DNA of 64,000 bases from Prunella strophiata (taxonomy: Eukaryota > Chordata > Aves > Passeriformes > Prunellidae). A program made the translations under genes and the position numbers. The stretch covers positions 2,973,400-3,037,399 of the forward strand of contig JAZBQD010000026.1 in the NCBI GenBank assembly GCA_036583965.1, written 5' to 3'. This document shows positions 1 through 15,805 of this stretch, in pieces (the first letter of the stretch is position 1; each line of letters begins with the position of its first letter). Under the pieces are notes generated by a model. The model was not told the DNA's origin and did not search any database. It saw nothing but the letters and a program-made list of their open reading frames with translations.

Positions 1-2047
1 GGTCTGCTGTGGCAGGGAATGCCCCTGCTCTCTGCTCGACCTGGAGTGTTCAAAAGCCACTTGTGGTTTTCTTTTCCATTGCAACCAACCCCATTTCCAT
101 AATTCCTGAGTCTCTTTGGCTGTGCTCACAGAGGTGGAGTCCTTTATCCAACTTTTGACAAAATGCAGGTCCTGTGCTGTGTCTTGTTGACATTGCACTA
201 GCCATTCCCAACTGGGGGGCCTTGGACACTGCAAAATTAAGGACATTTTTTCTAACTTCCTCCATTACAGTGTGTTCTTTCACAGGCTCTGCCACGTGGG
301 ATCTTCTCCAGCTTTCAGGTTCTGAAGGCTCACAGTCCCAGTGATGGCTTATCTGCTATATAAAACTTTGGATTTGAGGTTTTTTCTCCCTTGTGCTGTT
401 TGCTTTCCTCACTTAAGAGCCTTGCTGCCTTTTGGCAGACAAGGGTAGCTCTTGCCTGAAGTCAGTTACCCTCATCCTGGTCCAAGAATTCACTTTCCTT
501 GTTTCCCAGTGCTTGCATTTATTTAAGAGTATTTCCTCAGGAGCTGCCTGTGCTCCTTTTCTGTGCTGGAGCCAAAATCCCCCTGTGTCCCCCTTGGAGC
601 TGCATCCTGGGGAGCTGCTCTCCCTTTGCCCTGCCTGCTGCTGCAGGGGCTGCTCCAGGTGTGTTCTCCCTGATTTTCCTCTGCCCAGGGCTGGCTGTCC
701 CAGGGCACTGCCACAGCTCCTCACTGCAGCTGCTGCCCAGGACCTGCCTTGTGCTCCTCAGGACTTTCATCTCTTCTCTGGCTGTCTCATCCCCTAACTG
801 TTCTAATTGCTTTTCCTAATGCTAGATTGTCCTCCTTTAGTAATTTTTCTTGTATTATTTTGGAGATTGATCCTATTAAGTTCTTACCCCTCAGTATGTC
901 ATCCCCAGCTTTGAAAGCAAAGTCATTTGTTGCCAGCTGCAGCTGAATTACCTATGCATTAATTGACTTTGTAGCTTCCTGATTTTCCCACCGACTTTTT
1001 CTTTCTATGACATCCTTTCTTTTGAAAAACGTTAAGCACCACTTACATCAAATAGCCTGCTTGGAATTTTGCTGCTTGCTTCTCTGAGCTTGTCACCAAA
1101 CCCCCAAGCTCTGCTGATGTTATTTCCAGTCTGCCCAACACATATTACAAAATTAACAGCTTTGAAACAGCACAAGAGTTGCCTGTGTGGAGTTCTGTAA
1201 AGATTAAATTTCTCCTGACCCTCTTTCTGCAGTGCTTTCTCTTCAGGACACACAAGGGCATCTTTCTTGTGCTGGCCTGCTTGAAAGCCAGGCCCTGATA
1301 TATTTTCTGTGCAGTTTCCTGCTCTGGGTTTAGCACAGAGCAATAAAGAGACACGTGGAGAGAGAAATATATTGAATAGAGTCTAATGACTTCTCTTAGG
1401 CTTTGCAGCACTGCTAATTACACAGCAAAAAAAGGAACCTTTGAAGTTCCTGTGCCTCTGGGGCAACCAGCCTCCCTTACTCAGTAGCCTGCAAGGTAAA
1501 TGTTACATCTCCTCCTTCCTTCCTAGAGCAAAGTACAGCTTGGGCACATCCTAGTCCTGTGGGGCTGCTGGTGGCTCTTCCTGGGGTGGGACAGCAGCAG
1601 AGAGCTGCTCCTGCTGCAGAAATCACTCCAGCTCCTGCCAGCACTCCTGGCACAGCTAGAAAGCTTCCCATCCCTCCTTCAGAGGCACTCAGCCACAGCC
1701 AGACAGCCTGGTCCCCAGGGCATTGTCAGAGCCATCTATATCTGCATCTGACAGGCAGCAGCCTGATTTCCAGCCTAGCCCACTGCCTGTTGTGTAATAA
1801 AACACAAGAAAGGCACACACAGCCCTTCTCGTGCCGGCCAGGGTGATGCTGGAGATCTTTGTAGGTTGTTCCTTCCAAGTGGGTGTGGGGAGGATTTCCA
1901 TCCCAGAACTCCCAGAGGAAAGGGCAGGAGCCCTTGGGCACCTCTGCATGGCACAGAGGAGCTGGAGCAACTGATCAGCCTGGGATTGTTTGACAGTGGA
2001 AGGGTTTGAGGATCTCAGCATGCAGGGCTGCTGAGCATCACATGAGA

Positions 2048-2310
2048 TTTCATGGAATCATGGGATGATTTGGGTTGGGAGGGACCTTCAAGATCATCCA
2101 TCCCACCCCCTGCCATGGGCAGGGACACCTTCCACTGTCCCAGGCTGCTCCAAGCCCTGTCCTAGCCTGGCCTTGGGACACTGCCAGGGATCCAGGGGCA
2201 GCCACAGCTGCTCTGGGCACCCTGTGCCAGGGCCTGCCCACCCTTACAGTAAAGGAATTTCTCCCAATATCTAACCCTGCCCCTGGGAGCTGAGGCTTTG
2301 AACCACAGCT
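2048..2310 (-). mobile_element. CR1 LINE 3' fragment
   Basis: The left end carries a degenerate form of the CR1 terminal signature (GGAATCATGGGATG), followed by the usual block with CCATGGGCAGGGACACCTTCC and the CTGGCCTTG segment. Read on the plus strand this is the reverse complement of the CR1 3' end, so the element is minus-oriented and 5'-truncated. It lies in the TRPC5 intron. Confidence 0.85.
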
Positions 2311-4099
2311 CTGCACCAGCCTGATCCAGAGCAAACCTCAGAGTGCAGGGACACCTGCAAAATCCACAGGATGGCCAGAATCCATCTCAGCCTTGAGCCA
2401 ACCAAAACTCAGGGCTATCCCAGGGCTTCCAGGGCTGTTAAGAACTTCAAGAGCCAGGAGATGGGACTCTCGTGCCTTGATTTGCCACAGGCTTTCCATG
2501 GGATGAGCCTCAGCTCCTGAGTGCTGAGAGAAATTCCCAGTGATTCCCTGCACCAGCCTCCTGGAATAACTCCTGGAGAGGTTTAGGAACCTGGAGCCTG
2601 TGGCAGTGTCCAGCTCATGCAGAAAGCTGACAGCATCTTCCCAGACAGCTGGGTCTGAGCTGGCTGGGCCAGGACTCACTGCTGTCACTGGCAAAGTGTG
2701 ATCCAACCTGTATGGCCCAAGGAGGAGAGGGTGATGGAAATCTTTATAGAATACATCTCAGAAACTGTAAACAACACATTTTCTACACAGAGATAAGGAT
2801 GGAGATTAATGTCTGAATTACCCTGGATAATTAGTGTAGCAGGTAATCATTTAAAATCTGGCACATTTGTGAATACATCACTTTGACTGAATTAGAAAAT
2901 ATTTGCAACTGCTACAGTGAAATGGCTTCAGCCATCCCACAGGGAAATCTTTGTGGGAGATTAATTCTCACTTCAAATGGCAGAGATTTGCAAGAGGATT
3001 ATGTGGCCAGGATGACACATTCACATTGTGATAGGAAGTGAGAAAGGTTTTTTTTCCTCACAGCAGAGCCCAGTGCTGGTTTCTTTGAGTTCATGTGTTC
3101 TTTGAGCTTGAGGGCTCGGCCCTCTTAAGTGTGGAGTGTTTGATAGCTGAAACGCTGAGCAGTGCTTGAAAGGAAATGGTGACAAGAGCAAGGGTGAGAG
3201 AGACAGAAGCTCTCAAAGAGAGGACAGTGAAATCCCAACTTAGATTAAAATTCCTAAAGCAACAAGGTCCCTCTGGCAAAGCTAGTGAACGTGGGGTTTT
3301 AGCTTATTTTAAATGTTACCAAAGAGTTGTCATCTAAGAACACTGCATGAGACAGCACAGGTCTGGGAGGATTCTGTACTCACTGCTCAGACTCAGGCAG
3401 CTCCCAAAAACGTGTCTCTTGCCCAGGGGACAGCTGTCACTGGGGAAACACCCCAAACCTGGAGCACACCTGGTGGGGCCACAGTCCCAGGCAGTGCAGG
3501 GACTGATGTCCTGGCTGTAGGTCCCAGGTGCTCCAGCTTTGAACTGGGCACAGAACAGATACTGAAGTAGTTTCTTGGTGATCAGCACAGGGAGGAGAGT
3601 TTGGGGAGCTGTAGCTTTGTGTGAGGATTTTATTGCTTACAGCACTAAGGAGAGCTCTAACCAAGAAAATGGTGGTTTCCTGGCACACAAAGACATTGTC
3701 AGTAAATTTGAAGTGTCTCTTTGCTGTATATTTCCAACACAAAACTGCTGCCAGGAGCTCTCATCTGATTTGCTCAGGTTCACAAAACATCAAGGTGAAT
3801 AATTGAGACAGGCTGCGTTTGCAAACTCTGGGGAATTTGCAGCAGCAGAACAGAGAAGGGGAGAAAAGACACATTGAGCTTTGTCCAGAGGGTCTGGTCT
3901 GTCTTTTCAGAGAGGTTATAGTGCACTTGTTGACTGAGACAGCACAAGAAGAAATACAGGTGGGGTGAACCAGCATCCCCCAGCCTCACCCACAGACACA
4001 CTCAGACCAGCAGGGATTTGTTCAGGCCAGCCTCAAAACTCCCTAAGGCAAAAGCCTTGCTAAGTTTCACAGCTCTCAGCCCTAGGAAAGCCCGTGTAG

Positions 4100-4245
4100 T
4101 CACAGAACCCAGAGTGGTTTGGGCTGAGATCACCTTTTCCAACCCTCTGACATAGGAAGGTCACCTTCCATGGGACCAGACTGGTCCAAGCCCTGCCCAG
4201 GCTGGCCTGAGACACTTCCAGGGATGAAGTGTCCCATCCAGCTAT
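4100..4245 (-). mobile_element. Degenerate CR1 LINE 3' fragment
   Basis: Plus-strand text starts with CACAGAACCCAGAGTGG and continues with diverged copies of the AAGGTCACCTTCC and CCAAGCCC blocks of the avian CR1 3' end. It is more diverged than the copy at 2048. Confidence 0.65.
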
Positions 4246-4532
4246 TTTAAAAATGAAAGAACAAAAAGTAAAAAAAAACCCCTCTGTTTTGTGCAGAAAA
4301 GCTTTTTAAGCCTTTTCCTTCCTTTCCCAGAAACAAATCTGCAATCCCCAAGGTAGAGATTTGCCTTACCTTCCTCTTCAAACAGCATCCAACATCCACT
4401 GCCAAACTGCATCTGCCCAGGACGGGCCCTTTGATGATGTGCTGGAGGAAACTGCTGCCAAGTCCCCACTCCTGATCCCTCACTGACACTGGGCCTTTGA
4501 TGGACTTTTGCAGAGGGGAGGGGTGGATTTAT

Positions 4533-4600
4533 CACAGAATATTGTAGAATATGCTGGGCTGGAAGGCAGCACATTCACACCTACTCCTGTGTTGACAAAG
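4533..4600 (-). mobile_element. Possible CR1 tail remnant
   Basis: The string CACAGAATATTGTAGAATAT followed by GCTGGGCTGGAAGG resembles a CR1 3' terminus in reverse orientation. The right boundary is uncertain and the match is short. Confidence 0.4.
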
Positions 4601-4861
4601 AACTTAAGAGATACATCTCTATCCAAAATAACTCTTTGCAGTGTCCTTCAGTTCCTGCCTTGCCCGGAGCTGCCCCAGGCAGTGCTGCCAGGTTTGTAGT
4701 TCCTGCTCAACCCCAGCAGGGCTGTGTAATTCAACCCTGGGCTCATGCAGCTCTTCCCTACAAAATGCTGAAGATGCTCAGACCAGCAATGTGCAGCTGC
4801 CACTGGGCTTTTCCTGGTAAAGAGCAGGGGAGGTTTAGCTTGGATATCTGGAAAAATTCCT

Positions 4862-5035
4862 TTTCCTAAAGAATTGTCCAGCACTGACACAGCTGCCCAG
4901 GGCAGTGGTGTGGTGCCCATCCCTGGAGGGATTTAAAAAGTGTGTGGATGTGACACTTGGGGCCAGGGGTTAGTGGTAGCCTTGGGGAATGGTTGGAGTT
5001 GATGACCTTAGAGGGCTTTTCCATGATAAATGAGT
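4862..5035 (+). mobile_element. CR1 LINE 3' fragment
   Basis: Plus-strand text carries the sense version of the CR1 end: CTGCCCAGGGCAGTGG, CCATCCCTGGAGG, TGTGGATGTG, GACCTTAGAGGGCTTTTCCA. It ends near ATGATAAATGAG, where the octamer tail would be. Orientation is opposite to the other intronic copies. Confidence 0.8.
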
Positions 5036-5984
5036 TCATGTCCAAGTGAAGCCCAGAAAGTGCAGCTCAGGCCCCTTCTCTCCCCCCTCCCTGGTCCCTC
5101 TGGGCTCACCTGGCCTGCAGTGCCCATCCTTCCTCTTGTTTCAGCTCAAGCTGCCCAGACCTGGAAAGGCTCAGGTGGAAAGATGGACATGAGGGAGCTT
5201 TCAGGGGTGGGCAGGGAGCAGCCAACCCTGCTTCTGGAAGGGGCTGAGGCAGCTCTGCCTGGAATTGGGAGCAGCTGACATGCAGGAGCTGTCCTGTGGG
5301 CTGGCAGGCAGAGATAAATGAACTAAAAGTGACCAGGAGTTGTTCTTTACTTAATTTATTTATTTTTTAATGGTGGCAGTTATTCCTACTGCTACAAACT
5401 GGTTTTTTTTTTTTACTACCCAGGACTTCATTTCCAGCAGCATCAACTCGTGATACTTCACAGCAATGCTGCAGCTCACCTGTTTATGGGGTGTGATGGT
5501 GTTTGAGGAAAAAGGGGCATGACAGGCTGCACCTCTGAGCCTCTCTATGGCTTGCAAAGAGCCCCTGTGGTAAAGTGGCAGGGGACAATGATGTTCTGGG
5601 CTGCTTCAGACCATCTGCAGAGAATAATGTGCTCCCAGGCCACTGAGACAGTCGTTCTAAATCCAGGGCTGCACATAATTTGAATACATTACCAAAATGG
5701 AGTTCAGCTGCATCTCACTGTCAAAATGTGAGCATATTTTACCCGTGTCAGGGTGCTGGAGCATGGCCAGAGAGCCAGTGTAGTAATTTTTTGGGCATGA
5801 TGTTCAGCAATATTTTATTAAACTCCCTGTCCTACACTTCAGTGCCTGCCTGCCAGAGCTGCAGCCCAGCACCCCTCGCTCAATAAGCTGCTTGTTCCAG
5901 CCTGGCTGAAATCTCCTCAGAAAATTAAAGTCCTGCATTGTCCTTCTCTCCCACCTTGTGCTGTTCTTAGCCTGAATCACCGTG

Positions 5985-6240
5985 GCTTTGGTTTAATCTG
6001 GTGTCAGACACCGTTCACGCAAATGCCGAGCGGCCGAAATGTCACAACCGTCAGCTTAGCGCTGCTCTGCAGTGGTAACAACACAGCTACACCATTTCAG
6101 CTCAGTGTGCTGCTGTCAGCTGTGTTCAGCACAAATTATTTCCCCCCCTTTTCTGCCTAATGTCAGAATTTCTGTAGAACCTACAAAGCAGTGGCATTTT
6201 TTTCAACTTTAAAGCCAGCACAAAAGCAGCACGAGATCTG
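5985..6240. other. CpG-containing repeat-free patch, candidate conserved non-coding element
   Basis: Within a CpG-poor intron this patch holds a cluster of CpG dinucleotides (for example GTTCACGC, CCGAGCGGCCGAAATG, AGCGCTGC). It has no CR1 similarity and no coding potential. Such islands of retained CpG in introns of neuronal channel genes are often regulatory, but that is inference only. Confidence 0.3.
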
Positions 6241-7110
6241 GTTTGGGTCTCTGCAGCATCTCTGGCTGCAGGGAGCTGCCTCTGCCCTGGTGTTGGAGGG
6301 AATATGCACTGTGTAACTGGGTTGGCTCCACCATGATTAAAAATTGACTAAATTTTGCTCCCCAAACCCAGCTATTCTGAAGTCTGTAAGGTCAGTCTCT
6401 TCCATAACTCAGCATTTCTTTCCTGGGGACTGTATGGACCCTGTGTCTATCTGTGCAGCTGTAAAACAATGGTGTTAACTTCCCACCTCCACTTTGTTGG
6501 GATGAAAAACACTAGGGCACAGCAAGCCCTCATGGTGATAATATAAATACAAAAACCCCACCAGCTCAAGAGTAAAATGTCTCCTGGCTTCTGTAAGGAT
6601 AATGCAGAGGCAAGATGTAAAATATGGAGCACATAAAACGTGTCATTTCCTTATAAGAGCAGAATTAATGGAGGCTATAAAAAACAAATCAAAAACCACT
6701 ATGGAAGACCTTTTTCCCAGGGAAGAATATGAGAATTCATTGGATTCAGACATGAGGAACAGTGGTTTGTGATAATAAAAGTGCTAGCAAAGAGCAAAAT
6801 AAGAAATGTGTTTTCCTGCTTCTTGCATTGGTGAACTACTAAGCACAACCTCTTAAGGACAAAGCTGGCCTCTAGCACATGGAATTCTCCTTGCTGGGTA
6901 TTGCTCTCCTCTGGTTTCTCAGTGGTTGGCATTTTTTCACTCCTGATACATTTCACACCAATTTTTTTTACGCCCACCCCCAGCGAGGGAGATGTAAGGA
7001 GTGACACTGCTCTGCCTGCAGCTGGAGAAATCCCTCACACCTCCCCTGCTCAGCCTGGCTCCAGGAACACCTGCCTGCAGCTGCTGATGGTCTCTGCCCT
7101 TCTCCCACAG

Positions 7111-11375
<4,265 letters not shown>

Positions 11376-12710
11376 GCAAAGCTCTCTTAACTCTCACTGG
11401 AAAACTCAGCCAAGTATTGGTAATTGTTTGCTCTCATCTGGTTCAGCATCACTGTTTCCTTTCTGTCCACAGCTGAAAAAAAAGTGTAAACCTCCTTATG
11501 TTATAGCCTATTTTATAGCCATCTGCACCTTTTTTAATTTACTTTTTTTACACTCACTAATACTAAAGTAATGGTTTCACCATTTATAAGGTTGCCATAA
11601 ACCACAGGAATCCCTTTGGATGCAGTCTTAGTCTCCAAACCCCACAGACTTCAGGCATGCAGGTGGCTGAGGAAAGGATTTCTCCAGTGCTCCCATCATC
11701 ATCCCACCCCAGCTGGGTTTCAGTGCTGCTGTCCAGCACCATTGGCTCTGCATCCTGCTCAGTTTTTCTCATCAACACAAACAGCTGTTCAGCAGGAGGC
11801 TGAGAATCACACTGAAAATAGTTTTAAAAAGGGTTTTGACCTATAACTGGGTTTTTTGTTTCTGTTAAGCAATATGACTTCTGATTCTTTTGGTTGTGCT
11901 TGTTTTTTCAGGCCACAATATTAATATTGTAAATTATTACTGAATATGAGGCCCCTTTGATCATACATCTGAACATGTTTTTGTTGCTAACATATTTGCT
12001 TATTTACCTAATTTCCCTTTTGGGGAGCAGAAGGACCTTCCAGTTAGGCTGACAGTGGGAGCCAGCACCTGGCCTTGCCTCCAACTCCTGTGTAGATGAA
12101 CTGAAAAGAAAACAACCCAAAACAACCCTGGCTGCTTGAAATACAAACCTCAGAGTAGTTTCTAATTGGCTGAACCAAAACCTTATTTTGCAATTTCTAA
12201 TTTTCCTTCCAGTGCTGCATTCACTTTTTGCTGCCTCTCTGATGGGTGTCAGGGGAAATCCATCTCCTGAGGGAGAGCATCTTCCCTGGGCCCCTGAGCT
12301 GCAGGTCTGAAAAGCAGCCTAAGCAAGAGCTGCAGCAGAAGTGGAGCAGCTCTGCAGGTCCTTCTCTGAGGTGCAACAAAAAGGAGTGTGACAGGAGGTG
12401 GTATCTTTTATTATATTTTATTTTCCCAGCTGTGGGAGTGTCTGGACAGGGTTTAGCACTGTCACTGCTGCTGTCCCAAGGAGCATCAGAGTGGGGAAAA
12501 GACAACCCCATCAAGGGCAAGGTGGTTAAATTCTTCACAGGGATTTTTAGGGGGCTTTATTTTTAAGTTTTAACAATGGGACACTTGAACTTTCTTCTGC
12601 AGTGTTGCTAAGAAACACAGATGATTGGCACTCAGCACCACCTCAGAGCTGTTCTTGGTCAGCTGCTTCCTTGGAGGGAGCAGGTCCTGCCCAGGAGCTT
12701 GGGAATGGCT

Positions 12711-12774
12711 TCATTCCTGTCCCCATTCCTGTCCCCATTCCTGTCCCCATTCCTGCCCTCATTCCTGTCCCCAT
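12711..12774. repeat. 12-bp minisatellite, unit CATTCCTGTCCC
   Basis: About five tandem copies with one variant unit. It produces open frames in three registers that translate to short repeats, none of which are genes. Confidence 0.95.
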
Positions 12775-13622
12775 GGCTGCCCTCCTGCATGGCTCTGCTC
12801 CCAGGAGGGGCTATGGAGCTCCAGCACTTCCCCAGGGTGGTTGCCAGCAATCAGCTCACCTGGGAACTGGGCTGTGAATTGCCTCTGGAGAAACAAAATG
12901 CTGGAAAATCTGCCCCTGCCACTGGAGTGGGTCAGACTCCAGCAGCCAGGGGCACGAGCAGCTCTGCTGGCAGCACAGAGGGTCAGTGGGGTGAGAGATG
13001 CTGGAACATCTGCAGCTGGGTACTCTGCCTGGGTTTTAACCCTGCCTCCCTCCTCCTGTGAGGGAAAACTCCCCTTGTGGGGTTTTTCCTTTGGGTACTT
13101 GTGCAGCTTCACCCAGCAAAGAGAAAAGTGAGTGCTGCAGCAGCCCAGGGGCAGAGCTGAGGTGCCAACCCCCTGAACCCATGGCAGTGTTCAGTGCAAA
13201 CCTCTGGCTCCAGGGCAGCCCTGGTGTTGAGATAAATCAGCAGCAAGGAGCAGAGACTCCAAGCCATTTCTGTATTCCTTGCTTATAATGACAGCAGTCT
13301 TGTTATCAGCAGGCAGTGTAAAACCCCAAATATTTAAGCCCCTGGATGTGTTAGTTAAGGCAGAGTGAAAGGCATTTTTGTATCAACAGATTTCGGGCTT
13401 TCACACTAATTGCAGGGTTAGAGTTGTCTTTGAAAACTGCATTTCCTCTTCCCTCATGGAAGGCTGAGCAAACTGACATTGGTGGTACACAAGGAGACTT
13501 GCAAACCCGAGGGGGAGCAGCTTGCTGATCCATTCCACCAGGAAATCAGGCACCCCTGGCTGGAGGAGCAAATCCATCCACAGGGGAGAGCCACGGGCAG
13601 AACCCACCCAGGCAAGGCTCAC

Positions 13623-13628
13623 AATAAA
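13623..13628 (+). terminator. TRPC5: AATAAA, candidate early TRPC5 poly(A) signal
   Basis: First canonical hexamer downstream of the TRPC5 stop, about 2.25 kb after it. It could define a short 3'UTR form. No cleavage evidence is available. Confidence 0.25.
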
Positions 13629-14904
13629 AGCCCCACAGGTCAAGAAACCAAAGTGAGCACGTTTCTGCAAAGATAAAGATTAGCAGGAGCTGCTGCAGGG
13701 GGGTGAATTCAGGTCCTTTGATGCCTCACCTAACCCACACTGCAGTCTGTGAACTCTGCTTGACGTGGGGCCAGCGAATCTTTGTGGCATTTCCTGGGTA
13801 AGGAGGAGGAATGAAAACAATTCAAGTACAGTTATGCAGATTACATCAACTGGGCTTGAAATTGGGCCAGAAACTGGGTTTATATCCTTGGACAGCAGAA
13901 AGGCTTTGAAGTGTTCAGTGAGAACAAGCACACAGCCGCTGGTGACGCTCACATGGTGTCACTCGAGTGCATTACCAGGTACTAACAGCACAAAGAGACA
14001 GAATTAACTCAGCAGTGCTGCCCCCAAAAGTGCAAAAATCCCTTCCCTGCAGACTGTGTGAGTCACGTTCCCCTGCTGGTCCCAAAAGGGCAGGGCTGGG
14101 AGCTGCCACATCACAGTGATCTGCAGGCCCCCAGTGCTGGGCTAAAGGGGGAGATGCTCACGTGGCCCCATGGCTGGGGCTCCCCTGGGCTTTGTTTCAT
14201 GGCTGAGATCCTTCCTTGCTCCCAGCTACGAGCCAGTCTGAGCTGAGTCTGGAATTCAACACAAATATTTGATTTGGCTGTGATTAATACATGTGTCCAG
14301 GAGTTTGCAAAACTCAAATTGGTCCCCCCAAAAGGCAAAATTCTCTTTGATTGCATCTATGCATCCCTGTTGATAGCAATAGACTTTGGAGCAGCTGGTG
14401 AATTATTATTATGCTAAAACGGGAGCTTCAGGGGAGTGAAATTGAAGTAGCTTCTGAAAAATACATTTGATAAAAAAACCAACCAGGGTTTTGCTTAATT
14501 CACTTGCAGCACAGTATTTGGGACTTCACCAGTATTTTTCTGCTTTCAGCTGCTCAAAAATGAAAGTGTGTTTTAGTGAAAGCTGTTCTTTCCTTCAGAG
14601 AAATCAGTGAATGACCCCTGTGCTGTCTCTGCAAGGGCCAGGGTAGGAGCTGATGGAACACTTGAGTTTCTCCTGTCAGGAGTTCAACTTTTCCTTGGCT
14701 CAGCTGGTTCACACCTGGCCTTTATTCTGTGGGCTTCAAGAAGGACTCTTGTATATATGCAAGGAGTTTGGAGTTAGGAATAACAGAGATTTTTTCAACC
14801 ATTTGCCCTTTCTTAGTTTTCTTGCTCTTGAAGTTGCATTTTTTTCTTGCCTCCCATCCCAGTGTAATTTTCACCTGGCTTCTTAAAGCAGCACACCTGC
14901 AAAT

Positions 14905-15050
14905 GGTCATGGAATTATGGAATGGTTTGGGTTGGAAGGGACCTTAAAGTTCTTTTTCCAGCCCCCCTGCCATGGGCAGGGACACCTTCCACTAGGCCAG
15001 GCTGCTCCAAGCCCTGTCCTTGGGCACTTCCAGGGATGGGGCATCATCAC
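14905..15050 (-). mobile_element. CR1 LINE 3' fragment
   Basis: Plus strand reads GGAATTATGGAATGGTTTGG then TTGGAAGGGACCTTAAAG, CCATGGGCAGGGACACCTTCC and CTTCCAGGGATGGGGCAT. This is the inverted CR1 3' end, about 145 bp, relatively well preserved. Confidence 0.88.
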
Positions 15051-15309
15051 CAGTTAAAAAGTTAACAAATAACACCCAGGGTTAAGAATTTAATAGAGCT
15101 GGGAGGTGTTTGTACTCAGGTCAGAGATTACCTAAATTGCTTCAGAAACAAGAAATTAACTGAATTATCCGTGCAGGTTATTTGGATAACTGCATTTGTA
15201 CATGGCTCACTTGCTGGTAAATATGTAAATACTCCCGTGTTTGTACCCGTGTCCCCTCAGAGGAAGCATGGGCAGGTTCAGAGCCAGGAGGGAGCTCAGC
15301 TCCACCCCC

Positions 15310-15475
15310 TGCTCTGCCTCTGCCTCCCCCGTGACCTTGGGCAAGTCACTCAGCCTCTGGAATGCCTCAGTTTCCCCATCTGTAAAATAGGGATAATAAT
15401 ACTTACCTACCTCGCAGGGGGGGTTAGTTCAGTATTGATAAGCACTTTCCAATTTAAAGGCGCTATATACAGTAC
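15310..15475 (+). mobile_element. MIR-like (CORE) SINE
   Basis: Contains the tRNA-unrelated core and its flank as in MIR: GACCTTGGGCAAGTCACT, then GCCTCAGTTTCCCCATCTGT, AAAATAGGGATAATAATACT, TACCTACCTCGCAGGG. A LINE2-like tail AAGGCGCTATATACAG follows. The match is strikingly good for a repeat family that is normally decayed in birds. It lies 3.9 kb after the TRPC5 stop, upstream of the AATAAA at 15800, so it may be transcribed as part of the 3'UTR. Confidence 0.8.
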
Positions 15476-15799
15476 GTAGTTAACATTGGTAGCAGTAGGA
15501 TGTACTTTTATTTTCTTACAACTAATTCAGGTTAGGATTTAACTGTTATGTCTGTTATGATAATTTTCCATGTAGGAAACTCGCATGGTTTCCCCATGAA
15601 GGGAATTTAGGGGACTTCTGCAGTAGACAGAGAGCAGGAGCAGCATACCCTAGAAGCCTAAATTCTGACACCTTTGCTTTTGTGATTTATGCCTCACCCC
15701 AAATGTCACCTCCCTGTATTTGTGTTCCACCCCTCTCCCCACAGCCCATGTAACATGATTTTTAGCAGAAACAGCCACTGTAAATATGAAAAGTATTTA

Positions 15800-15805
15800 A
15801 ATAAA
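15800..15805 (+). terminator. TRPC5: AATAAA, candidate TRPC5 poly(A) signal
   Basis: Canonical hexamer in an AT-rich context about 4.4 kb after the stop, following a repeat-poor stretch. Plausible but untested. Confidence 0.3.

Larger units (their letters stand above)
1..7110 (+). other. TRPC5: TRPC5 intron (3' part), 5' end outside the window
   Basis: No exon of a channel transmembrane domain is recognisable here, and the first TRPC5 exon begins at 7111 after a good acceptor. This stretch is therefore read as intron. It contains several CR1 fragments (about 2048-2310, 4100-4245, 4533-4600, 4862-5035) and a CpG-containing, repeat-free patch at about 5985-6240. The rest has no recognisable feature; its open frames are short and lack family resemblance. 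Confidence 0.8.

Noticed and set aside
12602..13131. Three overlapping plus-strand frames with Pro/Ile/Val or Ser/Phe repeats
   Set aside because: Caused by the 12-bp minisatellite, which is open in all registers; no family resemblance outside the repeat.
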